A stretch of DNA of 64,000 bases from Vibrio echinoideorum (GCF_024347455.1 NZ_AP025483.1:806001-870000); one strand, 5' to 3'. Counted from the stretch's first letter, positions 39,952 through 50,672 are shown. Program-made: numbers and translations. Notes: a model not told the origin generated them from the letters alone.

Positions 39952-40710
39952 TTAAAATTCGTTCTTCCACGCACGTAAAGCGGTAAAGACTGATAAAGGA
40001 TCGGTCTGTTCGGTACGATTAGACACTGATTTAACTACACTTGGTTCGGTGTAGCGCAAGAAAGGATTAACAAACTTCTCTTGTCTCAAATTTGTGGGAA
40101 TGGTCGACTTATTTTGAGCGCGCAGTCGATTCACTTGGTCACGATATTGCTTTAGGTGTTGGTTATCCGGCTCAACTGCAAGTGCGAAAGCGATATTGGC
40201 AGCTGTGTACTCATGTGCACAATAGACTTCTGTTTCTTGGGGGAGCGCAGTGATTTTGTTCAACGCATCAAACATTTGTTGTGGTGTGCCTTCCATAATT
40301 CGGCCACAACCTGCTGAGAACAATACATCGCCACAAAATAGTTTTGCATCACCAACATAACCGATGTGGCCTGCAGTGTGCCCGCTGAGTCCTAGCACTA
40401 AAAAGACTTCACCAAACAGTTCTAATTGGTCACCGTCGTCGACAGGGTGAGTCAGAGTGGGGATAGGTTCGTTCTTTGGACCGACCACATCAACACCAGG
40501 ATGTTGCCTTACTAATTCTGGAACGCCACCAATGTGATCATGGTGGTGGTGTGTAATCAAGATTGCATCTAAAGTTAGCTCATGATGTGCTAAGTACTCT
40601 AATACTGGAGCGGCATCACCAGGGTCGACGACAGCACAACGGCGATCGCTATTTTCAATCAGCCAGATGTAATTATCGTTAAATGCAGGTATGCTTTTGA
40701 TATGTAACAT
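39952..40710 (-). CDS. gloB: Hydroxyacylglutathione hydrolase (glyoxalase II)
   Basis: 252 residues from the ATG at 40710 ([20 protein letters not shown]). A 35-codon extension upstream would overlap the yafS gene and is rejected. It hydrolyses S-lactoylglutathione to lactate and glutathione, the second step of methylglyoxal removal. The metallo-beta-lactamase motif is [14 protein letters not shown] (about residues 53-66); [24 protein letters not shown] and [13 protein letters not shown] supply the other metal and substrate ligands. It is divergent from yafS with 53 bases between. Confidence 0.97.
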   Translation of the reverse strand: MLHIKSIPAFNDNYIWLIENSDRRCAVVDPGDAAPVLEYLAHHELTLDAILITHHHHDHIGGVPELVRQHPGVDVVGPKNEPIPTLTHPVDDGDQLELFGEVFLVLGLSGHTAGHIGYVGDAKLFCGDVLFSAGCGRIMEGTPQQMFDALNKITALPQETEVYCAHEYTAANIAFALAVEPDNQHLKQYRDQVNRLRAQNKSTIPTNLRQEKFVNPFLRYTEPSVVKSVSNRTEQTDPLSVFTALRAWKNEF

Positions 40711-40763
40711 TATTGGATCTCCAGTCACTTTTAGTGAGACAGAATAAGTGAGATAGATTATTG

Positions 40764-41546
40764 ATGAAGCCAGCGCGTAGCAGAAAGAAGTTTGAGCGTC
40801 CTTATACTTGGGCACAGTTGCACAATGGGGACTGGTTGAGAGAATCTATTCAAACTCGACTCGATGAGTGGTGCCCAAAGCTTTTTGGTTACCACATGCT
40901 CAAGCTCGGTGGCCTCAGTAGTGAGATTTCTAGCTGCACATGCAACATTCAACATCAAGTAAACCTAGATATCCAGAACCCATTACATAATGTGATAGCG
41001 GATGGTTATAATTTACCCTTTTTGGAGAAAAGTTTTGATGTTGTAGTGCTCAGTCATCAATTAGATTATAGCAATGACCCGCATAGGTTATTGAGAGAAG
41101 TCGACAGAGTGATGATGGACGATGGCTATATTATCATCACCGGTTTTAATCCGTTTAGTGTGACAGGCTTGGCGAGTTTATTGCCTTGGCGTAAGAACAG
41201 CTTACCCTGGAGTGGTCGTATGTACACGACAAGTCGAATAAAAGACTGGTTAGGTGTACTGAACTATGAAGTTATTCATTGCGATACCTATGCGCTGTTC
41301 CCGATGAGTAAATATCAAGCGATGTGGACATGGTTGGAAAACAGCTTAGGTGGTTGTGCATCCTTTGCCGGAAGTCAGTATTTTATTGTCGCTCGCAAGC
41401 GCACCTACCCGCTGAAGCCTATCAAGCCACATTGGCACCTTAAACGACGTTTCTCTCCTGTTGGAGCCAGTTTTAGAACCAACAGCCGTTGTACGCTGAA
41501 TTCTATTAAGGCTATATACCCGTTAAAAACAGAAAAAACCGACTAA
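40764..41546 (+). CDS. yafS: YafS, SAM-dependent methyltransferase
   Basis: 260 residues, start ATG at 40764 (a TTG one codon earlier is in frame). Class I methyltransferase fold. The SAM-binding region is less canonical ([15 protein letters not shown]), followed by [57 protein letters not shown], a typical motif II-III region of the Methyltransf_11 type. E. coli YafS sits in the same place between gloB and rnhA. The substrate is unknown. It is convergent with rnhA. Confidence 0.9.
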   Translation: MKPARSRKKFERPYTWAQLHNGDWLRESIQTRLDEWCPKLFGYHMLKLGGLSSEISSCTCNIQHQVNLDIQNPLHNVIADGYNLPFLEKSFDVVVLSHQLDYSNDPHRLLREVDRVMMDDGYIIITGFNPFSVTGLASLLPWRKNSLPWSGRMYTTSRIKDWLGVLNYEVIHCDTYALFPMSKYQAMWTWLENSLGGCASFAGSQYFIVARKRTYPLKPIKPHWHLKRRFSPVGASFRTNSRCTLNSIKAIYPLKTEKTD

Positions 41547-41658
41547 CTAGTGGGCGGCTTTTCATTTTTAGCTCGGGTTTAGAAGCGTATATAACGAGAA
41601 CTCTAAACTCAAAAACTTACTTCAGATTCAAATCTTACTTCTTGTTTAAAAAAGATCG

Positions 41659-42123
41659 TTAACTTGGTTGGTAACCAGTATCTTCTTTCGTTGGGTTTTC
41701 GGCTGCGGTACGCGCGAGATCATCACACATTTCATTTTCTCTGTGTCCTGCGTGTCCTTTTACCCAGCGCCAATCAACGGTGTGGCGCGCGGTTTCTTTA
41801 TCTAACCTTTGCCAGAGGTCGGCGTTTTTAACCGGTTTCTTATCAGCTGTTTTCCAATCACGCTTTTTCCAGTTATGGATCCACTGGGTGATACCTTGAC
41901 GTACGTATTGGCTGTCTGTTGTTAGAATCACAGAGCATGGTTCTTTGAGTGCTTGAAGCGCAATGACTGCGGCGAGCATTTCCATTCGATTGTTGGTCGT
42001 TAGTGTGAAGCCTTCTGCAAGTGTCTTTTCGACTTTTTTATAGCGAAGTACGATGCCATAGCCACCAGGACCTGGATTGCCTAAACAAGAACCATCAGTG
42101 AAAATTTCAACTTGTTTCGTCAT
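41659..42123 (-). CDS. rnhA: Ribonuclease HI
   Basis: 154 residues (E. coli 155). It degrades the RNA strand of RNA-DNA hybrids. Catalytic acidic residues are visible: Asp in [18 protein letters not shown], Glu in [15 protein letters not shown], Asp in [13 protein letters not shown] and Asp late in CDDLARTAA; the His flexible loop is in [10 protein letters not shown]. It is divergent from dnaQ with 56 bases between, which must hold both promoters, as in E. coli where the overlap is well known. Confidence 0.98.
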   Translation of the reverse strand: MTKQVEIFTDGSCLGNPGPGGYGIVLRYKKVEKTLAEGFTLTTNNRMEMLAAVIALQALKEPCSVILTTDSQYVRQGITQWIHNWKKRDWKTADKKPVKNADLWQRLDKETARHTVDWRWVKGHAGHRENEMCDDLARTAAENPTKEDTGYQPS

Positions 42124-42179
42124 GATTTGATACTATTATCCCAAGCACATTATCGGCATAGTCTGACACAGATATCCTT

Positions 42180-42968
42180 ATGAATACCAGTAGCACTCCA
42201 GAACAAAGCGTTGACGCAGCAGCGAACTCCAAATCAGAAAATGGGGCGAACGCAGAAAACAAGCGCATCATTGTACTCGATACCGAAACAACAGGTATGA
42301 ATACGGAAGGTGGCCCTCACTACATGGGTCATCGCATCGTAGAAATCGGCGCAGTCGAGATCATCAACCGTAGATTGACAGGGCGCCATTTTCACGCCTA
42401 CATTAAGCCCGATCGTGCCATTCAAGAAGAGGCGATTGGCGTTCACGGTATCACCGATGAGTTCTTGGTGGACAAGCCTGAGTATCAAGATATCCATCAA
42501 GAGTTTCTCGACTTTATCAAAGGTGCTGAGCTGGTGGCTCACAACGCGCCCTTCGATACTGGCTTCATGGACTATGAGTTTGAGAAGCTTAACCCAGCGA
42601 TTGGTAAGACGGATGACTACTGTAAAGTTACCGATACCTTGGCGATGGCTAAGAAGATATTTCCAGGTAAGAGAAATAACCTCGATATCTTATGTGATCG
42701 TTATGGTATTGATAACTCACACCGTACTCTCCATGGCGCATTACTCGATGCCGAGATCCTAGCCGACGTCTACTTATTGATGACGGGTGGCCAAACTTCG
42801 CTGCAATTTAACGCAGGCCAAAAGGAAGGTGAAGGCGAAAGTATACGAAGAGCAGAAAGTGGCAGAAAATCCCTAAAGGTTTTACGAGCTACGGCCGATG
42901 AAGTAGAAGCGCATCAAAGTCGTTTAGATCTCGTCGAGAAAAGCGGAAGCTGCCTCTGGCGTCAGTAG
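42180..42968 (+). CDS. dnaQ: DNA polymerase III epsilon subunit (proofreading exonuclease)
   Basis: 262 residues. It is the 3'-5' exonuclease of the replicase and binds DnaE and theta. The DEDDh motifs are IIVLDTETTGMN (Asp, Glu), HNAPFDTGFMDYEF (Asp), and HRTLHGALLDAEILADVYLLMTGGQ (His and last Asp). Compared with E. coli the N-terminus has about 20 extra polar residues before the first motif (STPEQSVDAAANSKSENGAN). The C-terminal alpha-binding segment (about 190-262) is present. It is divergent from rnhA. Confidence 0.98.
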   Translation: MNTSSTPEQSVDAAANSKSENGANAENKRIIVLDTETTGMNTEGGPHYMGHRIVEIGAVEIINRRLTGRHFHAYIKPDRAIQEEAIGVHGITDEFLVDKPEYQDIHQEFLDFIKGAELVAHNAPFDTGFMDYEFEKLNPAIGKTDDYCKVTDTLAMAKKIFPGKRNNLDILCDRYGIDNSHRTLHGALLDAEILADVYLLMTGGQTSLQFNAGQKEGEGESIRRAESGRKSLKVLRATADEVEAHQSRLDLVEKSGSCLWRQ

Positions 42969-42977
42969 GGAGAAAGT

Positions 42978-44225
42978 ATGTTAAGGGTATTGGCTACCGG
43001 TTACTTATTGTTGTTGAGCTTTAGCTTACACGCAGCAACAGAGTCCGTAATGAGTTTATTGGACAACCGATTTCGAGTTGATCCCAGCATTGAACAAGTC
43101 ACCTTTGTGATTTATCGAGCCGATAACTCTAAACCCGTCGTCTTGGTTCGTCCTGACGGTAAGAAATATTACTCTTGGCGCAATGCTGATAATGTCCGTT
43201 GGTATGAAGAATCCTCAATGGACATTATCTCTATCGACAAGCCGATGCCAGGCCCTTGGCAAGCGGTAGGCAAAGTCTCACCTAAGAACAACATTAAACT
43301 CTTATCGCATCTTGTTTTGGACGCCAATGAATTTCCGAACAAGTTGTACCAAACAGAACACATCAAATTCACCGCTCGTTTGACATCAGATGGTAAGCCT
43401 CTCGTACTGCGTGATTTTCTTGATCGCGTGAAACTTAAAGTCACGTTTACTAAGTTTGTGGAAAACGAAGAGTCTTTAGTAAGAGAAGCGCGCCCGGGTC
43501 CTGTTGTGATGGGCGAGTTTGCTGACGATGGCGCAGACTTTGATGAAAAAGCCGGAGATGGCGTGTTCACAGTATCGTTACCTATTGATATTGAGCCGGG
43601 TAAATACCGAGCTCGTATAACCTCTGGTAATGGCGTGTTTTTGAGAGCACAAGAGCAAGAAGTCTTGGTGTACCCCACGCCAATCACCACCACCTTCATT
43701 CAGTCTCGCAAAGAAGGTTTACCTCATACCATAGTGGTGTCAGGTGAGCAGGGCATGATTGCACAGAGTTCTTTGGCGGTTCATGTTGAGCACAAGGCTC
43801 CTGATGATTACGTCATGTACAAGCAAGGCCAAGCCGAAGTCGATGCGATGAAAGTGTCTTTAGAGGTGCCTTATAATGGTGAATTGGGTATTTATAACTG
43901 GTCGGGGATGATTTATGCCACTGATGCTTCAAGCCAACGTCCACTGATTTTTCCAATTACAGAGCAGTCGTACAGTGTTGTTGAAGATATCGATTTAGCG
44001 GAGTCACGACGCCTTCAAGAGCAAGCACTTGCGGAACAGAAGCGGATCGCAGCAGAATTAATGATACTTCAGAAGCGTGAGGATGATAGGCAACGCAGCA
44101 TTATCATTATCGCGGTGGGTAACGTGGTCGCAATTTTATTGGGCTTATTGATCTGGTTTGTGATTCGTAAAGTGACGGCGAAGAAAAAAGCTCAACCAGA
44201 GATGCAACTTAAGGCGCCAAAGTAA
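42978..44225 (+). CDS. TIGR03503 family protein (membrane-anchored, periplasmic)
   Basis: 415 residues. An N-terminal signal peptide (residues 1-19, ending SLHA) is followed by a beta-rich periplasmic part with internal Ig-like or von Willebrand-type segments (GEFADDGADFDEKAGDGVFTVSLPIDIEPGKYRARITSGNGVFLRAQEQEV). A helical stretch (350-375) leads to one transmembrane helix near the C-terminus (about residues 376-396, SIIIIAVGNVVAILLGLLIWFVI) and a basic cytoplasmic tail. This architecture and the opening fit the TIGR03503 family of Vibrio and Shewanella. Function unknown. It is nine bases after dnaQ, so cotranscription is likely. Confidence 0.8.
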   Translation: MLRVLATGYLLLLSFSLHAATESVMSLLDNRFRVDPSIEQVTFVIYRADNSKPVVLVRPDGKKYYSWRNADNVRWYEESSMDIISIDKPMPGPWQAVGKVSPKNNIKLLSHLVLDANEFPNKLYQTEHIKFTARLTSDGKPLVLRDFLDRVKLKVTFTKFVENEESLVREARPGPVVMGEFADDGADFDEKAGDGVFTVSLPIDIEPGKYRARITSGNGVFLRAQEQEVLVYPTPITTTFIQSRKEGLPHTIVVSGEQGMIAQSSLAVHVEHKAPDDYVMYKQGQAEVDAMKVSLEVPYNGELGIYNWSGMIYATDASSQRPLIFPITEQSYSVVEDIDLAESRRLQEQALAEQKRIAAELMILQKREDDRQRSIIIIAVGNVVAILLGLLIWFVIRKVTAKKKAQPEMQLKAPK

Positions 44226-44310
44226 CTCGCCTATATAATTAGAGTTGTCTTGAGAGAACAAACTTCAAGATAGCAAGCTATAGAGTTTGTGATAACGATG
44301 TCATGAACAA

Positions 44311-44346
44311 AAAAAACGGGACTCATAGGAGCCCCGTTTTTGTTTC
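44311..44346. terminator. Bidirectional terminator between the TIGR03503 gene and fadE
   Basis: aaaaacggg pairs with cccgttttt; ctc and gag extend the stem beyond one mismatch around an atag loop. A-run and T-run flank it, fitting the convergent arrangement. Confidence 0.85.
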
Positions 44347-44357
44347 TTTTTCTGACC

Positions 44358-46823
44358 TTAAGCGACGTTCTCAATCGATTGGTCTGGATACTCAGACTTT
44401 GCTGCTAGCTCCTCTGGAGAGAAGTCGTCAACGTTGATCGTGTACAGTCTGTGTTGCTCGGCGCTAACCAGCAGGTCTGCCTCTTCTTGCATCAAGATGC
44501 CTTTCTCTAGCCCTAATTGAGCAACAAGATCTAGTCGTAAGAAAGCGCGTTTTTGGTGCGTTTCTTTGCAGACTTTGTCGAATAGCGGTTCAGCTTGAAG
44601 AATGACTTCTAGTGCTTTCTCTATCTTACCTACTGGATTGTATTCGGTTGCTTCTAAATATTGACCACGGCCAATACGTGAACGTGTCTCGCTTGGCGTT
44701 TGTAGAATATGAGCAACTTGACTATCTAGTTTGTCATTTGGTGCGCGGCGAATACGACCAAATGGCATCAACACAACTCGAAGTAAACGACCAATCACAG
44801 GGTTAGGGAAATTTGCTAAGAACTCATCAATAGCGACTTCAGTTTGGCGCAAGCTGTCTTGCATACCCCAATGAACTAACGGTAGATCTTCAGCATGGCT
44901 GCCTTCGCTTTCAAAGCGTTTTAGTGTTGCCGAACCTAAATACAGTTGACTTAAGATATCACCTAATCTTGCTGATAGGCGTTCTCTGCGTTTCAGTGAG
45001 CCACCTAGAACGGCCATTGAAATATCAGAAAGTAGCGCTAGGTTTGCACTGTAGCGATTAAGTTTCTGGTAGTAGCGCTTAGTTTGTTGATCAGTTTTAC
45101 TTGCTGGAGTTGGAGTATCAGAACCTCGGCCATCGGTTAAACCGAACCAGAAGCTACGAACTAAGTTACTTAGTGTAAAGCTAACATGTCCAGCTAACGC
45201 AGAATCAAACTTATCCAGTGCATCGCTGCTTTCTGAATAAGCGGCTTCCATTTCATTTAGAACATATGGGTGACAGCGAATTGCGCCTTGCCCATAGATG
45301 ATCATCGAACGAGTTAGGATGTTAGCACCTTCCACGGTAATCGCGATTGGTGCGCCTTGGTAGCTACGAGCTAAGAAGTTTGATGGACCTAAACAGATGC
45401 CTTTACCACCGACGATATCCATCGCATCAATGATGCTGCGTTGGCCACGATGAGTACAATGGTATTTTACGATTGCAGAGATAACTGAAGGTTTTTCGCC
45501 AAGGTCGATGCCAGCAACGGTTAGGTTACTTGCCGCGTCCATTACGTAAGCATTCCCGGCTAGGCGTGCAAGTGGTTCTTCCACCCCTTCCATACGACCA
45601 ATTGGTTGTTTGAATTGACGACGGATACGAGCATATGCCCCCGTCGCTAATGCTGCCGACTTGATACCACCCGTCGAGTTTGAAGGAAGTGTGATACCAC
45701 GCCCAACCGATAAACATTCAACTAGCATGCGCCAGCCTTGTCCTGCCATTTTCTGGCCACCAATGATGAAATCGATAGGGACGAAGAGGTCATCACCTTG
45801 GGTTGGGCCATTTTGGAACGGTACGTTAAGTGGTGAGTGACGATTACCAATCTTCACGCCTTTTAAATCGGTAGGGATAAGCGCACAAGTGATACCGAGC
45901 TCTTGCTTGTCGCCAAGCAGGCCGTCTGGATCTCGTAATTTAAACGCAAGCCCCAATACTGTTGCGACAGGTGCAAGGGTAATGTAGCGCTTGTTCCAAG
46001 TGAGGCGCATACCTAAGACTTCTTCGCCTTGCCATTCGCCTTTACATACAATGCCGTAATCAGGGATTGAGCCTGCATCTGAGCCAGCTTCCGGGCTAGT
46101 TAGGGCAAAACAAGGGATCTCTTTACCTTCTGCTAAGCGGGGTAGGTAGTGGTTTCTTTGTTCTTCTGTACCGTAGTGCTGCAATAGCTCACCGGGGCCT
46201 AACGAGTTAGGTACGCCAACGGTTGATGACAATACGCTAGAAACGCCAGTTAGCTTCTGTAGCACTAAAGACTGAGCGTAAGCCGAGAATTCTAAGCCAC
46301 CGTATTTTTTCTTGATGATCATGGCGAAGAATTTTTGGTCTTTCAGGTATTGCCATACTTCTGGTGGCAAGTCGGCAAGTTCATGTGTCACTTGGTAATC
46401 GTTAACCATTTCACAAACCTGATTAACCGGACCATCTAAAAAGGCTTGCTCAGCTTCAGACAACTTAGGGTCTGCAATGTCTTGCAGCTTCTTCCATTCT
46501 GGTTTGCCTTTGAACAGCTCGGCTTCCCACCATACGGTACCAGCTTCCAATGCTTCTTTTTCTGTCTGAGACATTGCTGGTAGGACTTTCTTAAATAAAG
46601 ACAGTGCTTTTTGACTGATGATGGTTTGGCGGATGGCAGGTACAGCAAGCAATGCAACGGCCAATAGGTAACAAAGCCAGCCAGTGACAGCGACGCCGCC
46701 AAACAATGTCAGTACAACCATTGAACCGGTAAGGATGACTAAAGCGCGTACCAGACTAACTCTATGGTAAAGGCAGACACCAAAGATAGTTGTCATGGCA
46801 AGTAGGGAGAGCAATATGTTCAT
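44358..46823 (-). CDS. fadE: Acyl-CoA dehydrogenase FadE
   Basis: 821 residues, typical of the long gammaproteobacterial FadE (E. coli 814), not the 380-residue type. It carries out the first, FAD-dependent step of beta-oxidation. N-terminal hydrophobic segments (about residues 1-70) suggest membrane association. The dehydrogenase core contains [65 protein letters not shown] and [14 protein letters not shown], and the [27 protein letters not shown] stretch holds the catalytic region. The DUF1974 C-terminal domain follows from about residue 530. AAGGAAA precedes the ATG. A FadR-like operator lies 46 bases upstream. Confidence 0.97.
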   Translation of the reverse strand: MNILLSLLAMTTIFGVCLYHRVSLVRALVILTGSMVVLTLFGGVAVTGWLCYLLAVALLAVPAIRQTIISQKALSLFKKVLPAMSQTEKEALEAGTVWWEAELFKGKPEWKKLQDIADPKLSEAEQAFLDGPVNQVCEMVNDYQVTHELADLPPEVWQYLKDQKFFAMIIKKKYGGLEFSAYAQSLVLQKLTGVSSVLSSTVGVPNSLGPGELLQHYGTEEQRNHYLPRLAEGKEIPCFALTSPEAGSDAGSIPDYGIVCKGEWQGEEVLGMRLTWNKRYITLAPVATVLGLAFKLRDPDGLLGDKQELGITCALIPTDLKGVKIGNRHSPLNVPFQNGPTQGDDLFVPIDFIIGGQKMAGQGWRMLVECLSVGRGITLPSNSTGGIKSAALATGAYARIRRQFKQPIGRMEGVEEPLARLAGNAYVMDAASNLTVAGIDLGEKPSVISAIVKYHCTHRGQRSIIDAMDIVGGKGICLGPSNFLARSYQGAPIAITVEGANILTRSMIIYGQGAIRCHPYVLNEMEAAYSESSDALDKFDSALAGHVSFTLSNLVRSFWFGLTDGRGSDTPTPASKTDQQTKRYYQKLNRYSANLALLSDISMAVLGGSLKRRERLSARLGDILSQLYLGSATLKRFESEGSHAEDLPLVHWGMQDSLRQTEVAIDEFLANFPNPVIGRLLRVVLMPFGRIRRAPNDKLDSQVAHILQTPSETRSRIGRGQYLEATEYNPVGKIEKALEVILQAEPLFDKVCKETHQKRAFLRLDLVAQLGLEKGILMQEEADLLVSAEQHRLYTINVDDFSPEELAAKSEYPDQSIENVA

Positions 46824-47148
46824 GATCGATTTCCTTTTCAGAGATCACTTATTGTTATGAATTTAGGTAAGAGGTCTAACCAGTTAAGTGTAAACAAAAT
46901 ATTAAATATTTGTAAAACTCTAAATTGGGTAAAAAGTGATCTTAATAGAGTTAAAATTCTAATTGTGAGAGGTTGGTGGTGAATAATTGGACGGTTCTGC
47001 CATGAGATATTAATTAAGGTGGCAATCTTTTGGCTTAAGTATCGACACTATTTCATGTTTGTGGGTAAACTCAGGTAAAAGAGGGGGGAAACCTCAGTTC
47101 TCATTTCACGTACTTTAAGTTGCGTAAAAAATATAAGAGATAAGCCTT
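46824..47148. other. Divergent intergenic region, fadE to gmhA
   Basis: 325 bases. The part next to fadE holds the FadR-like site and a possible -35 (TTTACA on the minus strand, 46890-46895). The rest is AT-rich with no gene, no hairpin and no repeat that I can support. Confidence 0.6.
46869..46885 (-). promoter_or_regulatory. FadR operator upstream of fadE
   Basis: On the minus strand the 17 bases AACTGGTTAGACCTCTT match the FadR pattern AnCTGGTCnGACnTGTT at all but two defined positions. The site is 46-62 bases before the fadE start, between a possible -35 and -10. FadR bound there would repress fadE until long-chain acyl-CoA releases it, as for E. coli fad genes. Confidence 0.75.
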
Positions 47149-47727
47149 ATGTACCAAGACCTAATCAAAAGTGAATTGAACGAAGCTGCTGACGTTCTTA
47201 ACAAGTTTTTGAGCGATGACCATAACATCGCTCAGATCGAAGCTGCGGCAAAAATGATTGCTGACTCATTTAAACAAGAAGGCAAAGTGCTTTCTTGTGG
47301 TAACGGTGGTTCGCACTGTGATGCGATGCATTTTGCGGAAGAGCTTACTGGCCGTTACCGAGAAAATCGCCCAGGTTATGCTGGTATTGCGATTTCAGAC
47401 CCTAGCCACTTATCTTGTGTGAGTAATGATTTTGGTTATGATCACGTATTTTCTCGTTATGTAGAAGCCGTGGGTCGCAAGGGCGATGTGTTGTTTGGTC
47501 TGTCGACTTCTGGCAACTCTGGCAATATTCTAAAAGCGATTGAAGCAGCTCAAGCAAAAGGCATGAAGACCATTGCATTGACCGGCAAAGATGGCGGTAA
47601 AATGGCAGGTTGTGCTGATATCGAAATTCGAGTGCCTCACTTTGGTTACGCTGACCGTATTCAAGAGGTTCACATTAAGATCATTCATATTGTGATTCAG
47701 CTTGTTGAAAAAGAGATGGAAGAATAG
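47149..47727 (+). CDS. gmhA: Sedoheptulose 7-phosphate isomerase GmhA (LpcA)
   Basis: 192 residues (E. coli 192). It isomerises sedoheptulose 7-phosphate to glycero-manno-heptose 7-phosphate, the first step toward the LPS core heptose. SIS-domain motifs: [38 protein letters not shown] (Ser and zinc/active-site His, Glu), [19 protein letters not shown] and the late HxxxH region [19 protein letters not shown] weak hairpin (47741-47761) follows. Next to fadE and yafJ, exactly as in E. coli. Confidence 0.98.
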   Translation: MYQDLIKSELNEAADVLNKFLSDDHNIAQIEAAAKMIADSFKQEGKVLSCGNGGSHCDAMHFAEELTGRYRENRPGYAGIAISDPSHLSCVSNDFGYDHVFSRYVEAVGRKGDVLFGLSTSGNSGNILKAIEAAQAKGMKTIALTGKDGGKMAGCADIEIRVPHFGYADRIQEVHIKIIHIVIQLVEKEMEE

Positions 47728-47740
47728 TTTTACAGATATT

Positions 47741-47768
47741 TGGAGCCTTGATTAGGCTCCATGGGTTT
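47741..47768 (+). terminator. Weak terminator-like hairpin after gmhA
   Basis: tggagcc pairs with ggctcca around a seven-base loop, followed by tggg and four T. Probably partial termination before yafJ. Confidence 0.45.
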
Positions 47769-47789
47769 TAATAGGGAGTAGATTAAACC

Positions 47790-48635
47790 ATGTGTGAATT
47801 GCTTGGTATGAGCGCGAATGTGCCAACTGATATTTGTTTTAGTTTCACCGGCCTGATGCAGCGTGGAGGGAATACCGGTCCGCATCGTGATGGATGGGGA
47901 ATTACCTTTTATGAAGGGAAGGGCTTTCGAACATTCAAAGATCCTAACCCTAGCTGTGAATCAAAGATTGCCGAGTTGGTTCAAAACTACCCAATTAAAA
48001 GCCAAGCTGTTGTCAGTCATATCCGCCAAGCTAACCGTGGTGGCGTTAATCTAGAAAATACCCACCCTTTTACGCGTGAACTCTGGGGGCGATATTGGAC
48101 TTTCGCTCATAACGGCCAATTGACGGATTACGATGACCTACACAGTGGACGTTTTAGACCCGTAGGAGAAACAGACAGCGAGTTATCGTTCTGTTGGTTA
48201 GTGAAGCAGCTCGAAGACCGTTTTCCTGAGCCGCCTCAAGACATGGAAGGGATGTTTCGCTATGTTGCGGAATGTTGTGACCAGCTACGAGAAAAAGGTG
48301 TCTTCAACATGTTGTTGAGTGATGGTGAGTATGTGATGACTTACTGTACTAACCACTTGTATTGGATAACAAGACGCGCTCCTTTTGGGAATGCGAGCTT
48401 AATTGATGAAGACGTTGAGATTAACTTCCAAGAAGAAACAACGCCCAATGATGTGGTTACGGTAGTGGCAACTCAACCTCTAACATGCAATGAAGAGTGG
48501 TTTAGAATGAAGCCGGGCGAATACGCGCTGTTTCATTTTGGTGAGTTGATTGGCAATAACCATCAAGAGCTGGAAGATGTCGCTTACGCACCGAAAAAGG
48601 TCGCAAGTCAGGCGCCGACAGAGGCTTTGAGCTAA
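47790..48635 (+). CDS. yafJ: Class II glutamine amidotransferase-like protein YafJ
   Basis: 281 residues. The N-terminal nucleophile Cys2 follows the start Met (MCELLGMSANVP), which must be removed to expose it. Further Ntn hydrolase features: RGGNTGPHRDGWGITFYEG, VVSHIRQANRGGVNLENTHPF (Arg that binds the glutamine carboxylate), FAHNGQL and ETDSELSFCWLV. There is no synthase domain, so the ammonia acceptor is unknown. GGGAG at 47774-47778 fits the start. The gene follows gmhA as in E. coli and is convergent with purN. Confidence 0.92.
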   Translation: MCELLGMSANVPTDICFSFTGLMQRGGNTGPHRDGWGITFYEGKGFRTFKDPNPSCESKIAELVQNYPIKSQAVVSHIRQANRGGVNLENTHPFTRELWGRYWTFAHNGQLTDYDDLHSGRFRPVGETDSELSFCWLVKQLEDRFPEPPQDMEGMFRYVAECCDQLREKGVFNMLLSDGEYVMTYCTNHLYWITRRAPFGNASLIDEDVEINFQEETTPNDVVTVVATQPLTCNEEWFRMKPGEYALFHFGELIGNNHQELEDVAYAPKKVASQAPTEALS

Positions 48636-48671
48636 AGCGACCAAATAATACTATTTTGAACCGGACAAACG

Positions 48672-48717
48672 AAAGGCCGCTTACTGTACTGATACTAAGT
48701 CAGTTAGCGGCCTTTTT
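48672..48717. terminator. Bidirectional terminator between yafJ and purN
   Basis: aaaggccgct pairs with agcggccttt; the long loop can pair further (actg with cagt). A-run left and T-run right. Confidence 0.82.
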
Positions 48718-48783
48718 GTTTTCTGATTTTGTGTTTGACGACTTGTTTTTCAGCGATCTGTTTAGCGAGAACGGTCTGAAGAT

Positions 48784-49470
48784 CTATTCCTCTGCGTAAC
48801 CGTGCTTACCTAATATCTTATCATCTAAGATCGCTTGCCCGTTGACCATTGATAGACGATTTTCAGCGAACCACTTGCAGACCATAGGGTAAATATAGTG
48901 TTCTTGGGTGAGAACTCGGCTTGCTAGTATATCGGCATCATCCCCTTCAAATACAGGTACCTTAGCTTGCAAGATCACAGGGCCGCCATCGAGTTCTTCG
49001 GTAACAAAGTGAACACTGGTTCCGTGTTCTTCATCTTGCGCGTCAATAGCACGTTGGTGAGTGTGCAGACCTGGGTATTTAGGTAACAACGAAGGATGGA
49101 TGTTGACCATTTTTCCCGCGTAATGACGAACAAACTCTGAACTCAGAATTCGCATATAGCCAGCGAGTACAATCAGGTCTGGTTGGTAAGTATCGATCTG
49201 AAGCATCAATTCATGATCAAACTCTTCACGCGAGTTAAATTCTTTGGGATTCACCGAGTGAGCGTCAACACCGGCTAATTTTGCTCTCTCTAGACCAAAA
49301 GCATCCGCTTTGTTTGAGAAGACAGCGTTAACAGAAGCATCAATCATACTGTTATCGCAAGCATCTAAAATTGCCTGTAAGTTGCTTCCGCTTCCTGAAA
49401 CTAACACAACGATGTTTTTCTTAGATTGACTGATTTTCTTCGATTGATTGTTTTTCATAGAGTGGGTCAT
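48784..49470 (-). CDS. purN: Phosphoribosylglycinamide formyltransferase (GAR transformylase)
   Basis: 228 residues from the ATG at 49470; a second ATG at 49458 is possible. Neither has a clear ribosome-binding site. It formylates GAR with 10-formyl-THF, the third step of purine synthesis. Motifs: IVVLVSGSGSNLQAILDAC, VFSNKADAFGLERA, LAGYMRILSSEFV and VNIHPSLLPKYPGLHTHQRAIDAQDEEHGTSVHFV, which includes the catalytic His and the loop Asp. The N-terminus carries a Lys/Ser/Asn-rich lead of about 16 residues not in E. coli PurN. purM lies upstream, so PurR control is likely shared. Confidence 0.97.
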   Translation of the reverse strand: MTHSMKNNQSKKISQSKKNIVVLVSGSGSNLQAILDACDNSMIDASVNAVFSNKADAFGLERAKLAGVDAHSVNPKEFNSREEFDHELMLQIDTYQPDLIVLAGYMRILSSEFVRHYAGKMVNIHPSLLPKYPGLHTHQRAIDAQDEEHGTSVHFVTEELDGGPVILQAKVPVFEGDDADILASRVLTQEHYIYPMVCKWFAENRLSMVNGQAILDDKILGKHGYAEE

Positions 49471-49537
49471 GCGGTTGATTAACGAGAGAGTTTACAATTT
49501 ACCTACATAAACTAAGGTTTTCTGCGGGCTAAATAGC

Positions 49538-49566
49538 AAAATGAGGACCAATAGGTCCTCATTTAT
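49538..49566 (-). terminator. Hairpin between purM and purN
   Basis: aaatgaggacc pairs with ggtcctcattt around a four-base loop. On the minus strand it is followed by only a short T-run, so it is probably an attenuator or mRNA stabiliser that lowers purN expression relative to purM. Confidence 0.55.
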
Positions 49567-49590
49567 TAACTAAGTCAGTGAGCGTATCAC

Positions 49591-50631
49591 TTATTTGATT
49601 TCTACTTGCTCTTCACCTGCTTCAGCGTTTGCGATCTCACCGATAACCCAAGCATTTTCGCCTTCAGCTTTCAGTAGTTCAACAGCAGCATCTGCTTGAT
49701 CTTTAGGTAGAGCAACAACTAGGCCAACACCACAGTTGAAAGTGCGGTACATTTCAAATGTTTCCACGTTGCCTTTCTCTTGTAGCCAGCTGAAGATAGC
49801 AGGCCATTCCCAGCTCTTGCCATCAATCACTGCTTTAGTGCCTTCAGGAAGTACGCGTGGGATGTTTTCCCAGAAACCACCACCTGTGATGTGCGAAATA
49901 GCATGAATATCATGCTCAGCGATCATCTTAAGTGCTGACTTTATGTAAATCTTAGTTGGTTCTAGTAGGTGTTCACCGATAGTGCGACCTTCTAGCTCTT
50001 CACTCTTATCGGCACCAGAAACTTCGAGTACCTTACGAATGAGAGAATAACCATTTGAGTGTGGACCACTTGAGCCAACAGCGATAAGTGCGTTACCTGC
50101 TGCTACTTTAGTACCATCAATAATGTCAGCTTTTTCTACAACACCAACACAGAAGCCAGCAACATCGTAGTCGTCGCCTTCGTACATGCCTGGCATTTCA
50201 GCCGTTTCGCCACCGATTAGTGCACAACCAGCTTGAACACAACCTTCAGCGATACCCGAAACAACGTCTGCAGCTGTATCTACATCTAGCTTACCTGTTG
50301 CGTAGTAGTCTAGGAAGAATAACGGCTCACCACCTTGAACGATTAGGTCGTTCACACACATTGCCACTAGGTCGATACCAATGGTGTCGTGTTTTTTCAG
50401 ATCCAAGGCAAGGCGAAGTTTAGTACCAACACCATCAGTACCTGAAACAAGTACTGGCTCTTTGTATTTCGTTGGAAGTTCACATAGGGCGCCAAAGCCA
50501 CCAATACCGCCCATTACTTCAGGGCGACGAGTGCGTTTAACTGCACCTTTAATACGGTCTACTAGTGCATTACCTGCGTCGATATCAACACCAGCGTCTT
50601 TGTAGCTTAGAGAAGAAGTATTACCACTCAC
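49591..50631 (-). CDS. purM: Phosphoribosylformylglycinamidine cyclo-ligase (AIR synthetase)
   Basis: 346 residues (E. coli 345) from a GTG start at 50631, with AGGA eight bases before it. It closes the imidazole ring to make AIR with ATP. Motifs: [97 protein letters not shown] and [16 protein letters not shown]. It heads purM-purN and is divergent from upp, with a PurR box at its promoter. Confidence 0.98.
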   Translation of the reverse strand: MSGNTSSLSYKDAGVDIDAGNALVDRIKGAVKRTRRPEVMGGIGGFGALCELPTKYKEPVLVSGTDGVGTKLRLALDLKKHDTIGIDLVAMCVNDLIVQGGEPLFFLDYYATGKLDVDTAADVVSGIAEGCVQAGCALIGGETAEMPGMYEGDDYDVAGFCVGVVEKADIIDGTKVAAGNALIAVGSSGPHSNGYSLIRKVLEVSGADKSEELEGRTIGEHLLEPTKIYIKSALKMIAEHDIHAISHITGGGFWENIPRVLPEGTKAVIDGKSWEWPAIFSWLQEKGNVETFEMYRTFNCGVGLVVALPKDQADAAVELLKAEGENAWVIGEIANAEAGEEQVEIK

Positions 50632-50672
50632 GGGATAGTCCTCGAACTTAAGTTGGATGTGAAAACGGCGCT

